Below are positions 1-7,774 of a stretch of 64,000 bases of DNA, in pieces (the first letter of the stretch is position 1; the number at the start of each line of letters is the position of its first letter). Source of the DNA: an uncultured Lachnospiraceae bacterium (GTDB lineage: Bacteria > Bacillota > Clostridia > Lachnospirales > Lachnospiraceae); assembly GCA_946552115.1 (NCBI GenBank), contig CAMNRH010000012.1, forward strand, positions 1 through 64,000, in the 5' to 3' direction. The position numbers were made by a program, and so were the translations under genes. The notes below the pieces were generated by a model. It did not search any database. It saw only the letters and a program-made list of their open reading frames with translations, and was not told the origin of the DNA.

Positions 1-12
1 TTGCAGAGTATC

Positions 13-34
13 AAACATAGAAAACACTATGTTT
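13..34. promoter_or_regulatory. Palindrome upstream of iorA, possible operator
   Basis: Eight-base arms (AAACATAG and CTATGTTT) surround a six-base spacer about 80 bases before the iorA start. A second, weaker inverted pair (CATAAT/ATTATG) lies near positions 52-70, and an AT-rich TAAAAT at 72-77 could be a -10 box. The layout fits a regulated promoter for iorAB, but no regulator is encoded nearby, so the role is inferred. Confidence 0.35.
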
Positions 35-111
35 TGACCCCAGCATCATAACATAATGCTATGTATTATGGTAAAATAAGATGATAATGCTTAACAAACA
101 GAGGTGAAATC

Positions 112-1947
112 ATGCACAAAGAATTTTTAATGGGAAATGAAGCAATTGCTCTGGGTGCAATCGCCGCCGGTGTGAACTTGATTTCCGGCTATCCCGGCAC
201 CCCCTCTTCGGAAATACTGGAAACGGCCGCAAAGCACCGGGGTGATCATCTGTACATAGAATGGTCCGTGAATGAAAAAGCTGCGCTGGAGGTTGCGGCG
301 GGCGCGGCATATACCGGCGCCAGAAGTATGGTAACCATGAAGCAGGTAGGGCTGAACGTAGCGTCCGACCCGCTGATGAGTTTGGAATATGTGGGAGTAA
401 AGGGCGGTATGGTAGTGGTTGCGGCCGACGATCCGGGGCCGATTTCCTCCCAGACGGAACAGGATACGAGACATTTTTCCGCATTTTCCAAGATTCCCTG
501 CTTTGACCCGTCTTCTGCACAGGAGGCCTATGAGATGATACAGGAGGCTTTTGAATATTCCCAGGCCTACGGTACCCCTGTATTCCTCCGGCCGACAACC
601 CGGGTATGCCACGGCTACGCTTCCGTTATGGTCAAAGATGAAACAGAATACAAAAAACAGATTCCGGAGGGCTTCCAAAAGGATTCCGGGCGATGGGTCA
701 TTTTCCCCCGTCTCTCCTATCAAAATCATATAAAAATCGAAGAAAGAAACGGAAAGCTTGCCGATGATTTTTCCGGCTATGAAAAAAACCGTATCTATCA
801 GGCGGAGGAAAAAAATGCGGCGCTTAAAAAGGGGGTTGCCTCCGGCGGCATCAGCTTTACATATGCTTATGAGACATTGGAGCAATTCGGCATGGTACGG
901 CTTTTTAAGGTTGCAACGCCCCATCCCTTTCCGGAAAAACTGGCCCTTGAATTCCTTAAGGGACTGGACGAGGTGCTCTGTATCGAAGAGCTGGATCCGG
1001 TTATTGAGCGGGAGCTTACTTATCTTTGCGGAAAGCACCGTCTTCCAATAAAAATATATGGAAAGCTCACCGGACATGTAAAAAACGCAGGAGAAAACAG
1101 CCGGGACAGCGTACAGAAAAATATAACGGAATTTTTAAATCTGGATACCTGCGTCTCAGACGGCCTTATTCCTGATACCTCCAACATGCCAAAGCTTCCG
1201 ATAAGGCCTCCGGTTCTCTGCGCAGGCTGTCCGCACCGTGCGTCCTTTTATGCTGTAAAATCCGCAATGAAAGGACGAAAAACAATTTTCTGCGGGGATA
1301 TCGGATGCTACACTCTTGGAAACGCCATGCCCCTTGATATGGTAGATACCTGTCTTTGCATGGGTGCAGGTCTTGGAATCGCGCAGGGAGTCGGACATAT
1401 AGAGCCGGACACTTCCTGCTTCGCATTCGTAGGGGATTCTACATTCTTTGCCTCCGCGATTCCCGGTGTTATCAATGCTGTTTACAATCAGGCTGTAATG
1501 ACCCTGATTATACTGGACAACTCTACTACCGCCATGACCGGGCACCAGCCCCATCCCGGCACCGGCCGGACTATGATGGGTGAAATTGTACAGAAAATCG
1601 ACATAGAGGCTGTTTTAAGAGGCATCGGGCTTACAACCGTCAGAACCGTCAATCCTCTGGATTATACGGCTTCCTTAGAATGCGTAAGGCAGGTGGCGGA
1701 TGAACCGGGCGTAAAGGCGATCATCTTTAAATCTCCGTGTATCGCCGTTACCCAACCGGCCGAAGCCATGACCATCGACCAGGAAACATGCATCGGCTGT
1801 AAAAAGTGTGTCCGGGAGCTTGGCTGCCCGGCGCTGGTAATCTCAGACGGACGGATTCATATAGAACCCTCTCTTTGCACCGGATGCACCCTTTGCTCAC
1901 AGCTTTGCCCGGTAAATGCCATTACGGGAGGTGAGCAACATGAATAA
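112..1947 (+). CDS. iorA: Indolepyruvate:ferredoxin oxidoreductase, alpha subunit
   Basis: This thiamine-pyrophosphate enzyme subunit oxidatively decarboxylates indolepyruvate and related aryl pyruvates to aryl-acetyl-CoA, passing electrons to ferredoxin in the cytoplasm. The 611-residue length is normal for IorA. The N-terminal half is the pyruvate-oxidoreductase-like region starting MGNEAIALGA. A TPP-binding part follows around residues 370-480 (CAGCPHR, then GDSTFF and DNSTTAMTGHQPHP). The C-terminus holds two 4Fe-4S clusters, CIGCKKCVRELGCP and CTGCTLCSQLCP. An AGAGGTGA ribosome site sits just before ATG 112. The stop overlaps the iorB start by eight bases, so the two are translationally coupled. 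The partner iorB is split by the mobile element, so the alpha subunit probably lacks a complete partner in this state. Confidence 0.95.
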   Translation: MHKEFLMGNEAIALGAIAAGVNLISGYPGTPSSEILETAAKHRGDHLYIEWSVNEKAALEVAAGAAYTGARSMVTMKQVGLNVASDPLMSLEYVGVKGGMVVVAADDPGPISSQTEQDTRHFSAFSKIPCFDPSSAQEAYEMIQEAFEYSQAYGTPVFLRPTTRVCHGYASVMVKDETEYKKQIPEGFQKDSGRWVIFPRLSYQNHIKIEERNGKLADDFSGYEKNRIYQAEEKNAALKKGVASGGISFTYAYETLEQFGMVRLFKVATPHPFPEKLALEFLKGLDEVLCIEELDPVIERELTYLCGKHRLPIKIYGKLTGHVKNAGENSRDSVQKNITEFLNLDTCVSDGLIPDTSNMPKLPIRPPVLCAGCPHRASFYAVKSAMKGRKTIFCGDIGCYTLGNAMPLDMVDTCLCMGAGLGIAQGVGHIEPDTSCFAFVGDSTFFASAIPGVINAVYNQAVMTLIILDNSTTAMTGHQPHPGTGRTMMGEIVQKIDIEAVLRGIGLTTVRTVNPLDYTASLECVRQVADEPGVKAIIFKSPCIAVTQPAEAMTIDQETCIGCKKCVRELGCPALVISDGRIHIEPSLCTGCTLCSQLCPVNAITGGEQHE

Positions 1948-2338
1948 AAATATACTGCTATGCGGAGTCGGAGGACAGGGAACCGTTCTTGCCTCCAAGC
2001 TTATTGCCACTGCCGCCATGAAAAAAGGGCTGTCTGTTATGAGCGCGGAAACAATCGGGATGGCTCAGAGAGGCGGGAGCGTTTTCAGCCATATCCGAAT
2101 CGGCGAAAACCTGCGCTCACCTATGATCGCAGAGGGCTCCGCCGATATAATTCTCGGGTTTGAACCGGGAGAAGCCGTCCGGATGCTTCCTTATATAAAA
2201 AAGGACGGATGCGTGATTGTAAGCAGAAAAAGTATTATGCCGGTAACTGCCGCTCTCGCCAATCATACCTATCGGGGGGAGGAAATGATTTCCTATTTAC
2301 AAAAGCAGGTTTGCACGTCACGTTTGATACAAAAATAA
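1940..2338 (+). pseudogene. iorB: iorB 5' part, indolepyruvate oxidoreductase beta subunit, interrupted
   Basis: The reading frame starts MNKNILLCGVGGQG, the typical IorB/gamma-type oxidoreductase start. It keeps the family sequence through ISYLQKQV at about 2310, then runs into the mobile element and stops after eight foreign codons at 2338. The missing C-terminal 68 residues lie at 36051-36255. Joining 1940-2310 to 36051-36255 gives 576 nt, an uninterrupted 191-residue protein of normal IorB length. The gene is therefore insertionally split, not decayed, and could be restored by precise excision. GGAGGTGAG just upstream is the ribosome site, inside the iorA 3' end. Confidence 0.93.
2306..2330 (+). 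repeat. attL: CAGGT core plus left subterminal repeat
   Basis: Core CAGGT (2306-2310) is shared with the right end. Five bases later comes CGTCACG, three bases, then GATAC. The same motif in reverse complement occurs before the right core. The distance from core to motif is five bases here and eight on the right, so the halves are not perfectly symmetrical. The exact crossover dinucleotide, probably GT, is inferred. Confidence 0.75.
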
Positions 2339-2382
2339 TAAGGCGAATGCCCCGATTTATAGGGGTGTTCGCCTTATTATTT
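2333..2382. terminator. Strong stem-loop at the left end of the element
   Basis: Perfect 15-base arms (2333-2347 and 2368-2382, AATAAGGCGAA type) enclose a second CCCC/GGGG pairing. The AT-rich outer stem gives a T-rich tail on both strands. It stands 22 bases inside the element, right after the truncated iorB frame stops. It would end host iorAB transcription entering the element, and also transcripts leaving it. Confidence 0.7.
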
Positions 2383-2663
2383 GGTTGGTAGAGGTTAATA
2401 GGTGGGGATTTTAGTGGGAGGCATGACTAACGGAAGATAGCGATTTTGATAGTGATTTTACACGATGCACCATGAGGATTATGATTAGGCGTGTAATTTT
2501 ACACGTTTTACACGATTTTGAGAAAAGGCGATATTGCGGGATAAGAGTTATATGATTTACTGTTTTCTCATAATTTTAAGTGTGTGCGGTAGAGCTCATA
2601 ATACGCAAAATGCGGATAATTCTTCACCGAGTAACACCTATAAAATATCCTGATTTGCCATTG
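2383..2663. other. Gene-free left-end region with TTTACACG repeats
   Basis: No convincing gene is present. Three direct copies of TTTACACG (near 2457, 2502 and 2510) and one inverse CGTGTAA lie between 2455 and 2520. They may be recombinase or accessory-factor binding sites near the element end. The 17-base sequence at 2601-2617 recurs at 15380-15396. Confidence 0.4.
2601..2617 (+). repeat. 17-bp dispersed repeat, copy 1
   Basis: ATACGCAAAATGCGGAT is identical to 15380-15396. Copy 1 lies about 50 bases before the first DGR variable repeat. Copy 2 lies about 140 bases after the template repeat. It has a partly palindromic core (CGCAAAATGCG). It may mark the boundary of a transferred DGR segment. 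Confidence 0.6.
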
Positions 2664-2870
2664 GTTTTTGTCCGTAGCGGGTATGTCTATTTGTCTAGTG
2701 GCTATATTAACTATGGCGGTAGCGAGGGTGATACATGGGCGCGTACGGTGCAATCATCTACTAACGCGCGTTACCTACGCTTTCGCACGTCCAATATTTA
2801 CTCGTCAGGCAGTAATGGCGATCGATGTCTTGGCTTCCCCCTCCGCTGCCTCTACCCAGGTAGTGCCTAA
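2664..2870 (+). pseudogene. Orphan DGR variable repeat 1 (C-terminal target fragment)
   Basis: The frame encodes the C-terminus of a C-type-lectin-like (Fib_succ_major style) diversified protein: FVRSGYVYLSSG at the start and GFPLRCLYPGSA at the end. It is 61 codons from FVRSG to the LRC motif, one codon longer than the template at 15059-15242, so that template is not its direct parent. The 3' end, through CCTCTACCCAGGTAGTGCC and the stop, matches variable repeat 2 for about 35 bases. The N-terminal part of the target protein is absent and there is no ribosome site, so this is a fragment, not a working gene. Confidence 0.7.
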
Positions 2871-2960
2871 TGGAGGAAAAAAAGAAAGCGGAATGGTGAC
2901 GTCAGTTTTTCTGATATAATTATAGAGCAATGGCACCAAATTGTAATAAATAGCACTACG

Positions 2961-3920
2961 ATGAGAAGACTTGGATTCACTACTGCACAAACCGCAGAAA
3001 TTGACTCGGCTCTTGAAGTATCTTCCGATTCATACCTTACGCAGCGTCTGAAGATTTTAAGCCTCTATGCGCACGGCATGAAACATAAAGATATCTGCGA
3101 ACAGGTTGGAACATGCAGATCGGTCATAGAATCACTTGTGCGGAGATATAGGCGGGGCGGGATTGAAGCTGTAAAAGCCATGGGCATTGGAAAAAGATAT
3201 TTTACGGAAGAACAGATTGCTGAAGCCAAAGCCGCCTACGAAGCCGCTACAGGCGGCCTGATACGCAGGCATCTGGAAGTAGCTTATCTCTATGTCCAGG
3301 GAAAGCCTTATAAGGATATCATGGAAGCAACCGGATACGGGCAGACAACTGTAATCCGGATAGTCCAAAAATATTGGGATGGTGGGCTGGATGCAATAGC
3401 CAGCCCACCAAGCGCTTCTGCACAGAAGCGCCATTCGAAGTATTATGAGTTTACGCCGGAACAAGCTACAGAAATCAGAGACGCCCTCAAGACTGCGGAG
3501 AAGAAACATGTTATCCGCAATCTAAAAGCACTATTGCTGCTTGCTGATAAAAAGTCGCTTCAGGAAACTGCTGATGCGACGGGATACTCTCTGGGGAGCG
3601 TCTGCCAGATTAAACAGGAGTATTTTAGCGAAGGCATTACAGCTATTACCAGAAAAGAACACCGGAAGAAACAGCCTTTTATCGCCCATAAACATAAGTT
3701 TACAGCAGCGCAGAAATCTGAGATTGAGTCTGCATACAAGAATGGGGCGGTCAATAGCAAAAGAGCCGCACTGCGATTAAAAGTGTTATGGTTACGGGCA
3801 AATGAGAAAAGCATGCCTGACATCAGTAAGGAGACTGGTTACACTGTGAATGCTATTTTGTGTATTATAAGGCAATATATGAAAAACGGTCTGGAATCCA
3901 TTATAAAGGGTTCCCGCTAA
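2961..3920 (+). CDS. Four-fold tandem helix-turn-helix protein
   Basis: The protein is built of four diverged repeats of about 75-80 residues: roughly 1-76, 77-153, 154-235 and 236-319. Each has the plan F(T)xxQ..EI..A, then LRLKxLxLxA, a KxxxDIxxxTGYxxxxV turn, and a YxxxGLxAI end. This is the homeodomain-like HTH seen at the N-terminus of IS630/Mu-type transposases, but no DDE catalytic domain follows. It therefore probably binds DNA without cutting it, perhaps a regulator or an ancient transposase remnant. The start at 2961 has no clear ribosome site. Its stop region overlaps the 3' end of the opposing fic gene by 20 bases. Confidence 0.75.
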   Translation: MRRLGFTTAQTAEIDSALEVSSDSYLTQRLKILSLYAHGMKHKDICEQVGTCRSVIESLVRRYRRGGIEAVKAMGIGKRYFTEEQIAEAKAAYEAATGGLIRRHLEVAYLYVQGKPYKDIMEATGYGQTTVIRIVQKYWDGGLDAIASPPSASAQKRHSKYYEFTPEQATEIRDALKTAEKKHVIRNLKALLLLADKKSLQETADATGYSLGSVCQIKQEYFSEGITAITRKEHRKKQPFIAHKHKFTAAQKSEIESAYKNGAVNSKRAALRLKVLWLRANEKSMPDISKETGYTVNAILCIIRQYMKNGLESIIKGSR

Positions 3921-4551
3921 TGTAAGCTGCCGCATTCTGGAAAGCATCCTTGACAATCCTCTCCAGATATTCTTTCTTGGACAAGTCACCCAAATCATGA
4001 AATACTGCAGAATAAGCTACGAGCGCAGTTCGGACATAAGCGCTATGCTGTTCGAAAATTGTCCAATTCATGGGGATGCCCTGTGCTTCAATGAATTGAC
4101 AGCAAAACGTAACAGCTACTCTGGTGTTACCTTCACGAAAAGCATGCACCTTCCAGACTGCTGCCAAATCCTCCGAAAAACACTTCACTTTATCCTCCAG
4201 AGAAAGATTTGTCCAGGGGCGCGACGTCATCTTCGCTAAGGCGTTAGATAAATCCCTTTCTATTTTTGCTTTGTCCGAATATTCTACAGAGAGACCACCC
4301 AGCGCAGGCTCCTCTTTCTCAATGTTGATAGTGCGGAACTCGCCAGCCCATTCATAAAGATCTTGGAAAATATAACGGTGCATCTTAGACAAATGTTCAA
4401 TGTTATAGTTTCCAGGCAAGGGCTTCTCGGCAACTTCTCTCAGGCGGAGAGAAACATAGTCCGCCTCAGCATCATCCAGTGTTTTCTTATCCTTAATGTT
4501 AAGGATGTTTTTCAGGACATCCGTGCCAGGATATACATATGGGTCAAACAC
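3901..4551 (-). CDS. fic: Fic family toxin (predicted AMP-transferase)
   Basis: Fic proteins transfer AMP, or other phosphate-containing groups, to hydroxyl side chains of target proteins. The core motif is HAFREGNTR at about residues 137-145, close to the family HxFx(D/E)GN(G/K)R. The catalytic His, acidic residue and Arg are kept, but the usual second Gly is Thr. The N-terminal part (YPGTDVLKNILNIKD) is the usual Fic helix bundle. The start is GTG at 4551, inside the 3' end of the upstream antitoxin gene (8-base overlap), which is the classic coupled toxin-antitoxin arrangement. It probably helps keep the element in the cell. Confidence in family is high; the target is unknown. Confidence 0.9.
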   Translation of the reverse strand: MFDPYVYPGTDVLKNILNIKDKKTLDDAEADYVSLRLREVAEKPLPGNYNIEHLSKMHRYIFQDLYEWAGEFRTINIEKEEPALGGLSVEYSDKAKIERDLSNALAKMTSRPWTNLSLEDKVKCFSEDLAAVWKVHAFREGNTRVAVTFCCQFIEAQGIPMNWTIFEQHSAYVRTALVAYSAVFHDLGDLSKKEYLERIVKDAFQNAAAYISGNPL

Positions 4552-4714
4552 TGTCTTTCACCTTGTATTTCTTGTCTAAGTATTTTTTTAGGTCTTCGGT
4601 GGTTGCCTGGCCGGATTTCTCAAGCTCAATATATTTCTTAAAGTCCTCCGTCGGCTCAAGACCGTCTACTTTGATCATCCCAATAGCGTAATCCCATGCT
4701 GCCTCTGCCGTCAT
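4544..4714 (-). CDS. VbhA-like antitoxin of the Fic pair
   Basis: This is a 56-residue protein with ribosome site GGAGGAAT before ATG 4714. Its layout resembles VbhA: an N-terminal helix ending IGMIKVDGLEP, then a conserved acidic helix DFKKYIELEKSGQATTEDL. In class I Fic systems an inhibitory helix carries (S/T)xxxE(G/N), whose Glu blocks ATP binding. Here the matching stretch reads MIKVDG, with Met for Ser/Thr and Asp for Glu, so the inhibitory contact would be unusual. The gene overlaps the toxin start by eight bases. Promoter-proximal position ensures it is made first. Confidence 0.75.
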   Translation of the reverse strand: MTAEAAWDYAIGMIKVDGLEPTEDFKKYIELEKSGQATTEDLKKYLDKKYKVKDSV

Positions 4715-4733
4715 ATAAATTCCTCCAATCGAT

Positions 4734-4748
4734 TATAAACTGTTTATA
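4734..4748. promoter_or_regulatory. Palindrome in the Fic/antitoxin promoter
   Basis: TATAAAC-T-GTTTATA is a perfect 7-base palindrome around one central base, 20 bases upstream of the antitoxin start. AT-rich boxes on the minus strand overlap it. It is a likely operator for autoregulation of the toxin-antitoxin pair, although the antitoxin has no obvious DNA-binding domain. Confidence 0.5.
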
Positions 4749-4819
4749 GTATACCACATTTTTAAGGCAAATACTATGCTGGTTCTGCGTAAAAGCGGGT
4801 ATTAGGCATACTTAGCATC

Positions 4820-5392
4820 TCAGAACAACTCCATCCCCAGATACGCTTCATCCCGTTCATCTTGTGTAATACCAAGATAACGCTTCGTAATTTCGTAACT
4901 ACTGTGATTATAAATGTCTACAACCACGGCCAATGCTACTTTATTATCTTTCACGGTATGATATCCCCAAGTCTTCCTTAAAGAATGGCAGGCAATCTTT
5001 CCGGTGAATCCAAGCTCCACTACTGCTGCGTGGATAATCCGCCATGCCTGTACCCGACTAATAGCTTTTGGCTCTTTGCGGTTATTGGCAAATACATATT
5101 CTCCTCGGCGATGAGCGTAATACTGCCGGAGCGTGCCAAGCAGTTGCGGATTCAGGGCAATCGTGCGCTCTTTCTTAGTTTTCTTCTCTATTATAGTAAT
5201 GTGGGTGCGGAACTCCTGTCTTTTTTCATCATATACATCCGACCACTTCAGCCGGAGCAAGTCGCTGATACGAAGCACGGTATATGTTCCCATAACAACC
5301 AGTATATAGTTGCGAAGCTGTCCTTTGCGTAAAAAATAGTCTGCGAGTTCTTTTAACTGTTTCTTGTCCCTGATCGGTTCTGTTGCTGCCAT
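4820..5392 (-). CDS. Small tyrosine recombinase (catalytic domain only)
   Basis: This 190-residue phage-integrase-family protein covers essentially only the catalytic domain. All expected active-site residues are visible: Arg in TVLRISDLL (about residue 41), Lys in KKTKKERTIAL, HSLRKTWG (His and Arg), His in YNHSSYEITK, and the nucleophile Tyr in KRYLGI. No arm-binding or SAM-like core-binding domain is present. Ribosome site AAGGGGG precedes ATG 5392. A 14-base inverted repeat straddles its promoter and leader. The element ends lack the longer direct repeat expected of a tyrosine integrase, so it more likely acts on a different site, perhaps inverting or resolving DNA locally. Confidence 0.88.
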   Translation of the reverse strand: MAATEPIRDKKQLKELADYFLRKGQLRNYILVVMGTYTVLRISDLLRLKWSDVYDEKRQEFRTHITIIEKKTKKERTIALNPQLLGTLRQYYAHRRGEYVFANNRKEPKAISRVQAWRIIHAAVVELGFTGKIACHSLRKTWGYHTVKDNKVALAVVVDIYNHSSYEITKRYLGITQDERDEAYLGMELF

Positions 5393-5399
5393 AATTGAT

Positions 5400-5458
5400 A
5401 AAGCCCCCTTGTCGTAAGATACGGCTGATTATAGCGTATTCCCGGACAAGGGGGCTTT
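5400..5458. repeat. 14-bp perfect inverted repeat over the recombinase leader/promoter
   Basis: Arms AAAGCCCCCTTGTC (5400-5413) and its complement (5445-5458) flank a 31-base centre that holds TATAAT on the minus strand, a good -10 box for the recombinase. The arm next to the gene contains its ribosome site. Possible roles are a recombinase binding or crossover site, an operator, or an RNA hairpin hiding the ribosome site in read-through transcripts. Confidence 0.6.
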
Positions 5459-5603
5459 TGTAACACTTTATTGATATTGTTACTATTTTAACACCGAAAC
5501 TGCCTGTATTCAAGTAGCCGATATATTAAAATAGAGAAAATTCGTAAACAATACTATCACGAACGGCTATTTATGGCAAAACAGCGGCCAACAGGGAAAA
5601 GCG

Positions 5604-5640
5604 GATGTAACATTTTCAATATTGTGTTACATCTTATTTT
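5604..5640 (+). terminator. Rho-independent-type terminator
   Basis: Stem GATGTAAC (5604-5611) pairs with GTTACATC (5626-5633), followed by TTATTTTTT. No supported gene ends here on the plus strand. A 23-codon frame starting ATGGCAAAACAGCGG at about 5573 runs into the stem and may be a decayed gene remnant. The stretch 5459-5734 otherwise holds nothing recognisable. Confidence 0.5.
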
Positions 5641-5734
5641 TTAGCGGGAAAAACCGTGTTTTTGCTGATAATACGGGCAGCTGTTTGACCGGCATGCCCT
5701 TGTGCCAGGTTTACAAAATGAGGAGGTTATTTGT

Positions 5735-6457
5735 ATGAGGAACACCATAAAAAATAAAAAGCAGGCTTGGTGGAAAGTCGGATGTACTGCTGTTGCAGCT
5801 ACGGGTGCCGCCATCACCCTGATTTCCATAGCCGTTCATCTTCATTTGGGAAATGAGACCAAAATCAACAAAGTTGACGCTGACAAGGTTCAAGATGTCG
5901 ATGTTGAGGGAGATAACAATAAAGTCGGGGATACCTACAATACCTATATAGAAAACAACTATTACCTGACGGATGATGACCCATCTGTCCCACAGGAAAC
6001 AGACACATCAGAGGAAAGCTCTTCTGTAGGGTTCGAGACAGAGACCTATGTGCGCCTGGCGGGAGCGGCAGACCGGACATGGAGAAAGTCTGTTGAGGCG
6101 AAAGTTGGTGACCAGGTAGAGTTTCGCATTCTTTATACGAACACTAGCGACAAGAGCCAGACTGGCGTTGCTATTAAAGACATTCTTCCGTCGGACTTGA
6201 AATACGTTGCTGGTTCGAGTGTCATTAAGAACTCTAACCATCCAAACGGCGCAAAGATTGTCCAAGACGCTCTCGTTGATAACGGCATCCGGATTGGCAA
6301 CTATAGCAAAGATGCAAACGCTTATATCTATTTCACGGCTGAAATCGTAGACGAGAATTTATCGGTAGGTACTAATTCACTAGAGAATTGGGGACAGGCT
6401 GGTGTGGGCGAGATCACCATACAGGATTTTGCGGAAGTGATAGTCGTAAAGGAATAG
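5735..6457 (+). CDS. Membrane-anchored protein with DUF11-like repeat domain
   Basis: A 240-residue protein. The start at 5735 is chosen because AGGAGG precedes it. One transmembrane segment near residues 15-37 (VGCTAVAATGAAITLISIAV) is followed by a short linker rich in N, D and V, and an acidic T/S/E spacer. The C-terminal 140 residues form a DUF11-like beta domain: YVRLAG, AKVGDQVEFRI, SQTGVAIKDILP, NSNHPNGA, DANAYIYFTAE and a final NWGQAGVG. The same domain ends the minus-strand protein at 17881-19209, at roughly 60% identity by eye. It is probably displayed outside the membrane. Function is unknown; adhesion or mating-surface contact is plausible. Confidence 0.75.
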   Translation: MRNTIKNKKQAWWKVGCTAVAATGAAITLISIAVHLHLGNETKINKVDADKVQDVDVEGDNNKVGDTYNTYIENNYYLTDDDPSVPQETDTSEESSSVGFETETYVRLAGAADRTWRKSVEAKVGDQVEFRILYTNTSDKSQTGVAIKDILPSDLKYVAGSSVIKNSNHPNGAKIVQDALVDNGIRIGNYSKDANAYIYFTAEIVDENLSVGTNSLENWGQAGVGEITIQDFAEVIVVKE

Positions 6458-6667
6458 CACAGGATTGGGTAATATGCATAGAAAACAGTCGATAAACCGC
6501 TTATAATTGCGCATTTTGATTAATCATAGTAAAATCGTGGGAATTAGCCTGCGGACGCGGAGTACCTTAACAGACAAAAAGATAGAAGACACTGAGGTTT
6601 TACTCTGTGAGTCAGGCGATGTAACCAGAAACCGTAAACCGCAAAAACAATTATGGAGGTGGAGCAT

Positions 6668-7732
6668 ATGCGGAAAAGAATTTTTGTAATTTTGTTGTTA
6701 ATAGGCTTGTTGCTTGGTGGATGTGGGGGCGGTGGCGATACTACCGCGACGATGAATGATGATAATTATGAGGCGGAGTATGATACCGAAGATGAATCGT
6801 CTGACATAGGTGCTGAGTATCTCGACGAAGATAACATGAGCGGAGAAGCTGAGACTAAAGAAGATGAGAATGAAGCTGAACTGGTCGAAGCGAAGGGGAT
6901 TATTGCGATGGTGAGGCAAACTGGAGCTATGCAAATCATTAGCGTTGACCCCAGCAGCAGTGAACAGCAAATCGTCAACGAATTTCATCCCGATAACTCT
7001 CTTTTTGTATTACCAAAGGGTAAATGGATTTACAGCCGTAGTAGCAGTTGGATTTCCGACGACTTTGAGAAAATAGCTGTAACAAAAGCCATAGGGAGTG
7101 ATGAGTGGCATGCTGGATGGATTGACAATGCCAATAATTTTTTTGATGTAACAGAAGCAATTGGCGCAGTAAAGGAGGTGGACTTTGCTAATCCACAGCC
7201 TGCACAACAGGAAGCGGTTGGGTTTAAAGATGGCTTGTTCGTGTTTAGGGAAAGCGGGCAATATTATTATGTGCCCGTAGATAATCCTGTGGCTAATAAT
7301 ATCACAACGGAAGAAAGTGAATGGGAACGAACGCAGATTAACATGGTGCAAAAGACGGATACTTTTTATATTACCGATAAGGTTGATGAAAATCACTATA
7401 TTGCAGATTGTTATGGCGATAAAGGTGTTATCTATAGTACTATCGTCAATGCAGATAATAACGAGTGTTCACCTTATATTCCGGATTCAGAACGCTTAAA
7501 TTGGAGCGGTGTACTCAGTCCAGATAATAATAGAGTAGCTTTTCTATCACTGCCAAAGAATAGTATTGAAGCTGGGGCGGAGCTATATATAACCTCGATT
7601 CATGAAGGAGATCCGATTAGCGTTCCCATTATTCCATGCGAAAACTCATTATTGGATGCATCTAATCTAACCTATTTTGATTTATTCTATTCTGAAGCAC
7701 AATATGAACTTTATTTGCTGGACTGGAGGTAG
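6668..7732 (+). CDS. Lipoprotein with acidic linker and possible beta-propeller-like part
   Basis: A 354-residue protein starting at ATG 6668 after GGAGGTGGAG. The signal peptide ends in LLLGGC, a clear lipobox, so the mature protein should be lipid-anchored on the outer face of the membrane. Residues 25-75 are rich in D, E and N. The rest is beta-rich, and the segment SPDNNRVAFLS resembles blades of TolB/WD40-like propellers, but a full repeat set is not evident. It is separated from the next gene by 42 bases and probably co-transcribed with it. No enzymatic motif was found and its role is unknown. Confidence 0.7.
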   Translation: MRKRIFVILLLIGLLLGGCGGGGDTTATMNDDNYEAEYDTEDESSDIGAEYLDEDNMSGEAETKEDENEAELVEAKGIIAMVRQTGAMQIISVDPSSSEQQIVNEFHPDNSLFVLPKGKWIYSRSSSWISDDFEKIAVTKAIGSDEWHAGWIDNANNFFDVTEAIGAVKEVDFANPQPAQQEAVGFKDGLFVFRESGQYYYVPVDNPVANNITTEESEWERTQINMVQKTDTFYITDKVDENHYIADCYGDKGVIYSTIVNADNNECSPYIPDSERLNWSGVLSPDNNRVAFLSLPKNSIEAGAELYITSIHEGDPISVPIIPCENSLLDASNLTYFDLFYSEAQYELYLLDWR

Positions 7733-7774
7733 AAAAGCGCATCAAGAAGCATCATATGAAAGGTGGTGATAAAT

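Noticed and set aside
2580..2870. 96-residue reading frame covering variable repeat 1 as a complete gene
   Set aside because: No ribosome site, and the first 28 codons have no relation to known target proteins. Only the DGR-like C-terminus is meaningful.
4820..5392. Small tyrosine recombinase as the integrase of the whole element
   Set aside because: The ends share only CAGGT, too short for usual tyrosine integrase att sites, and two intact serine recombinases lie near the right end. It may still act locally.
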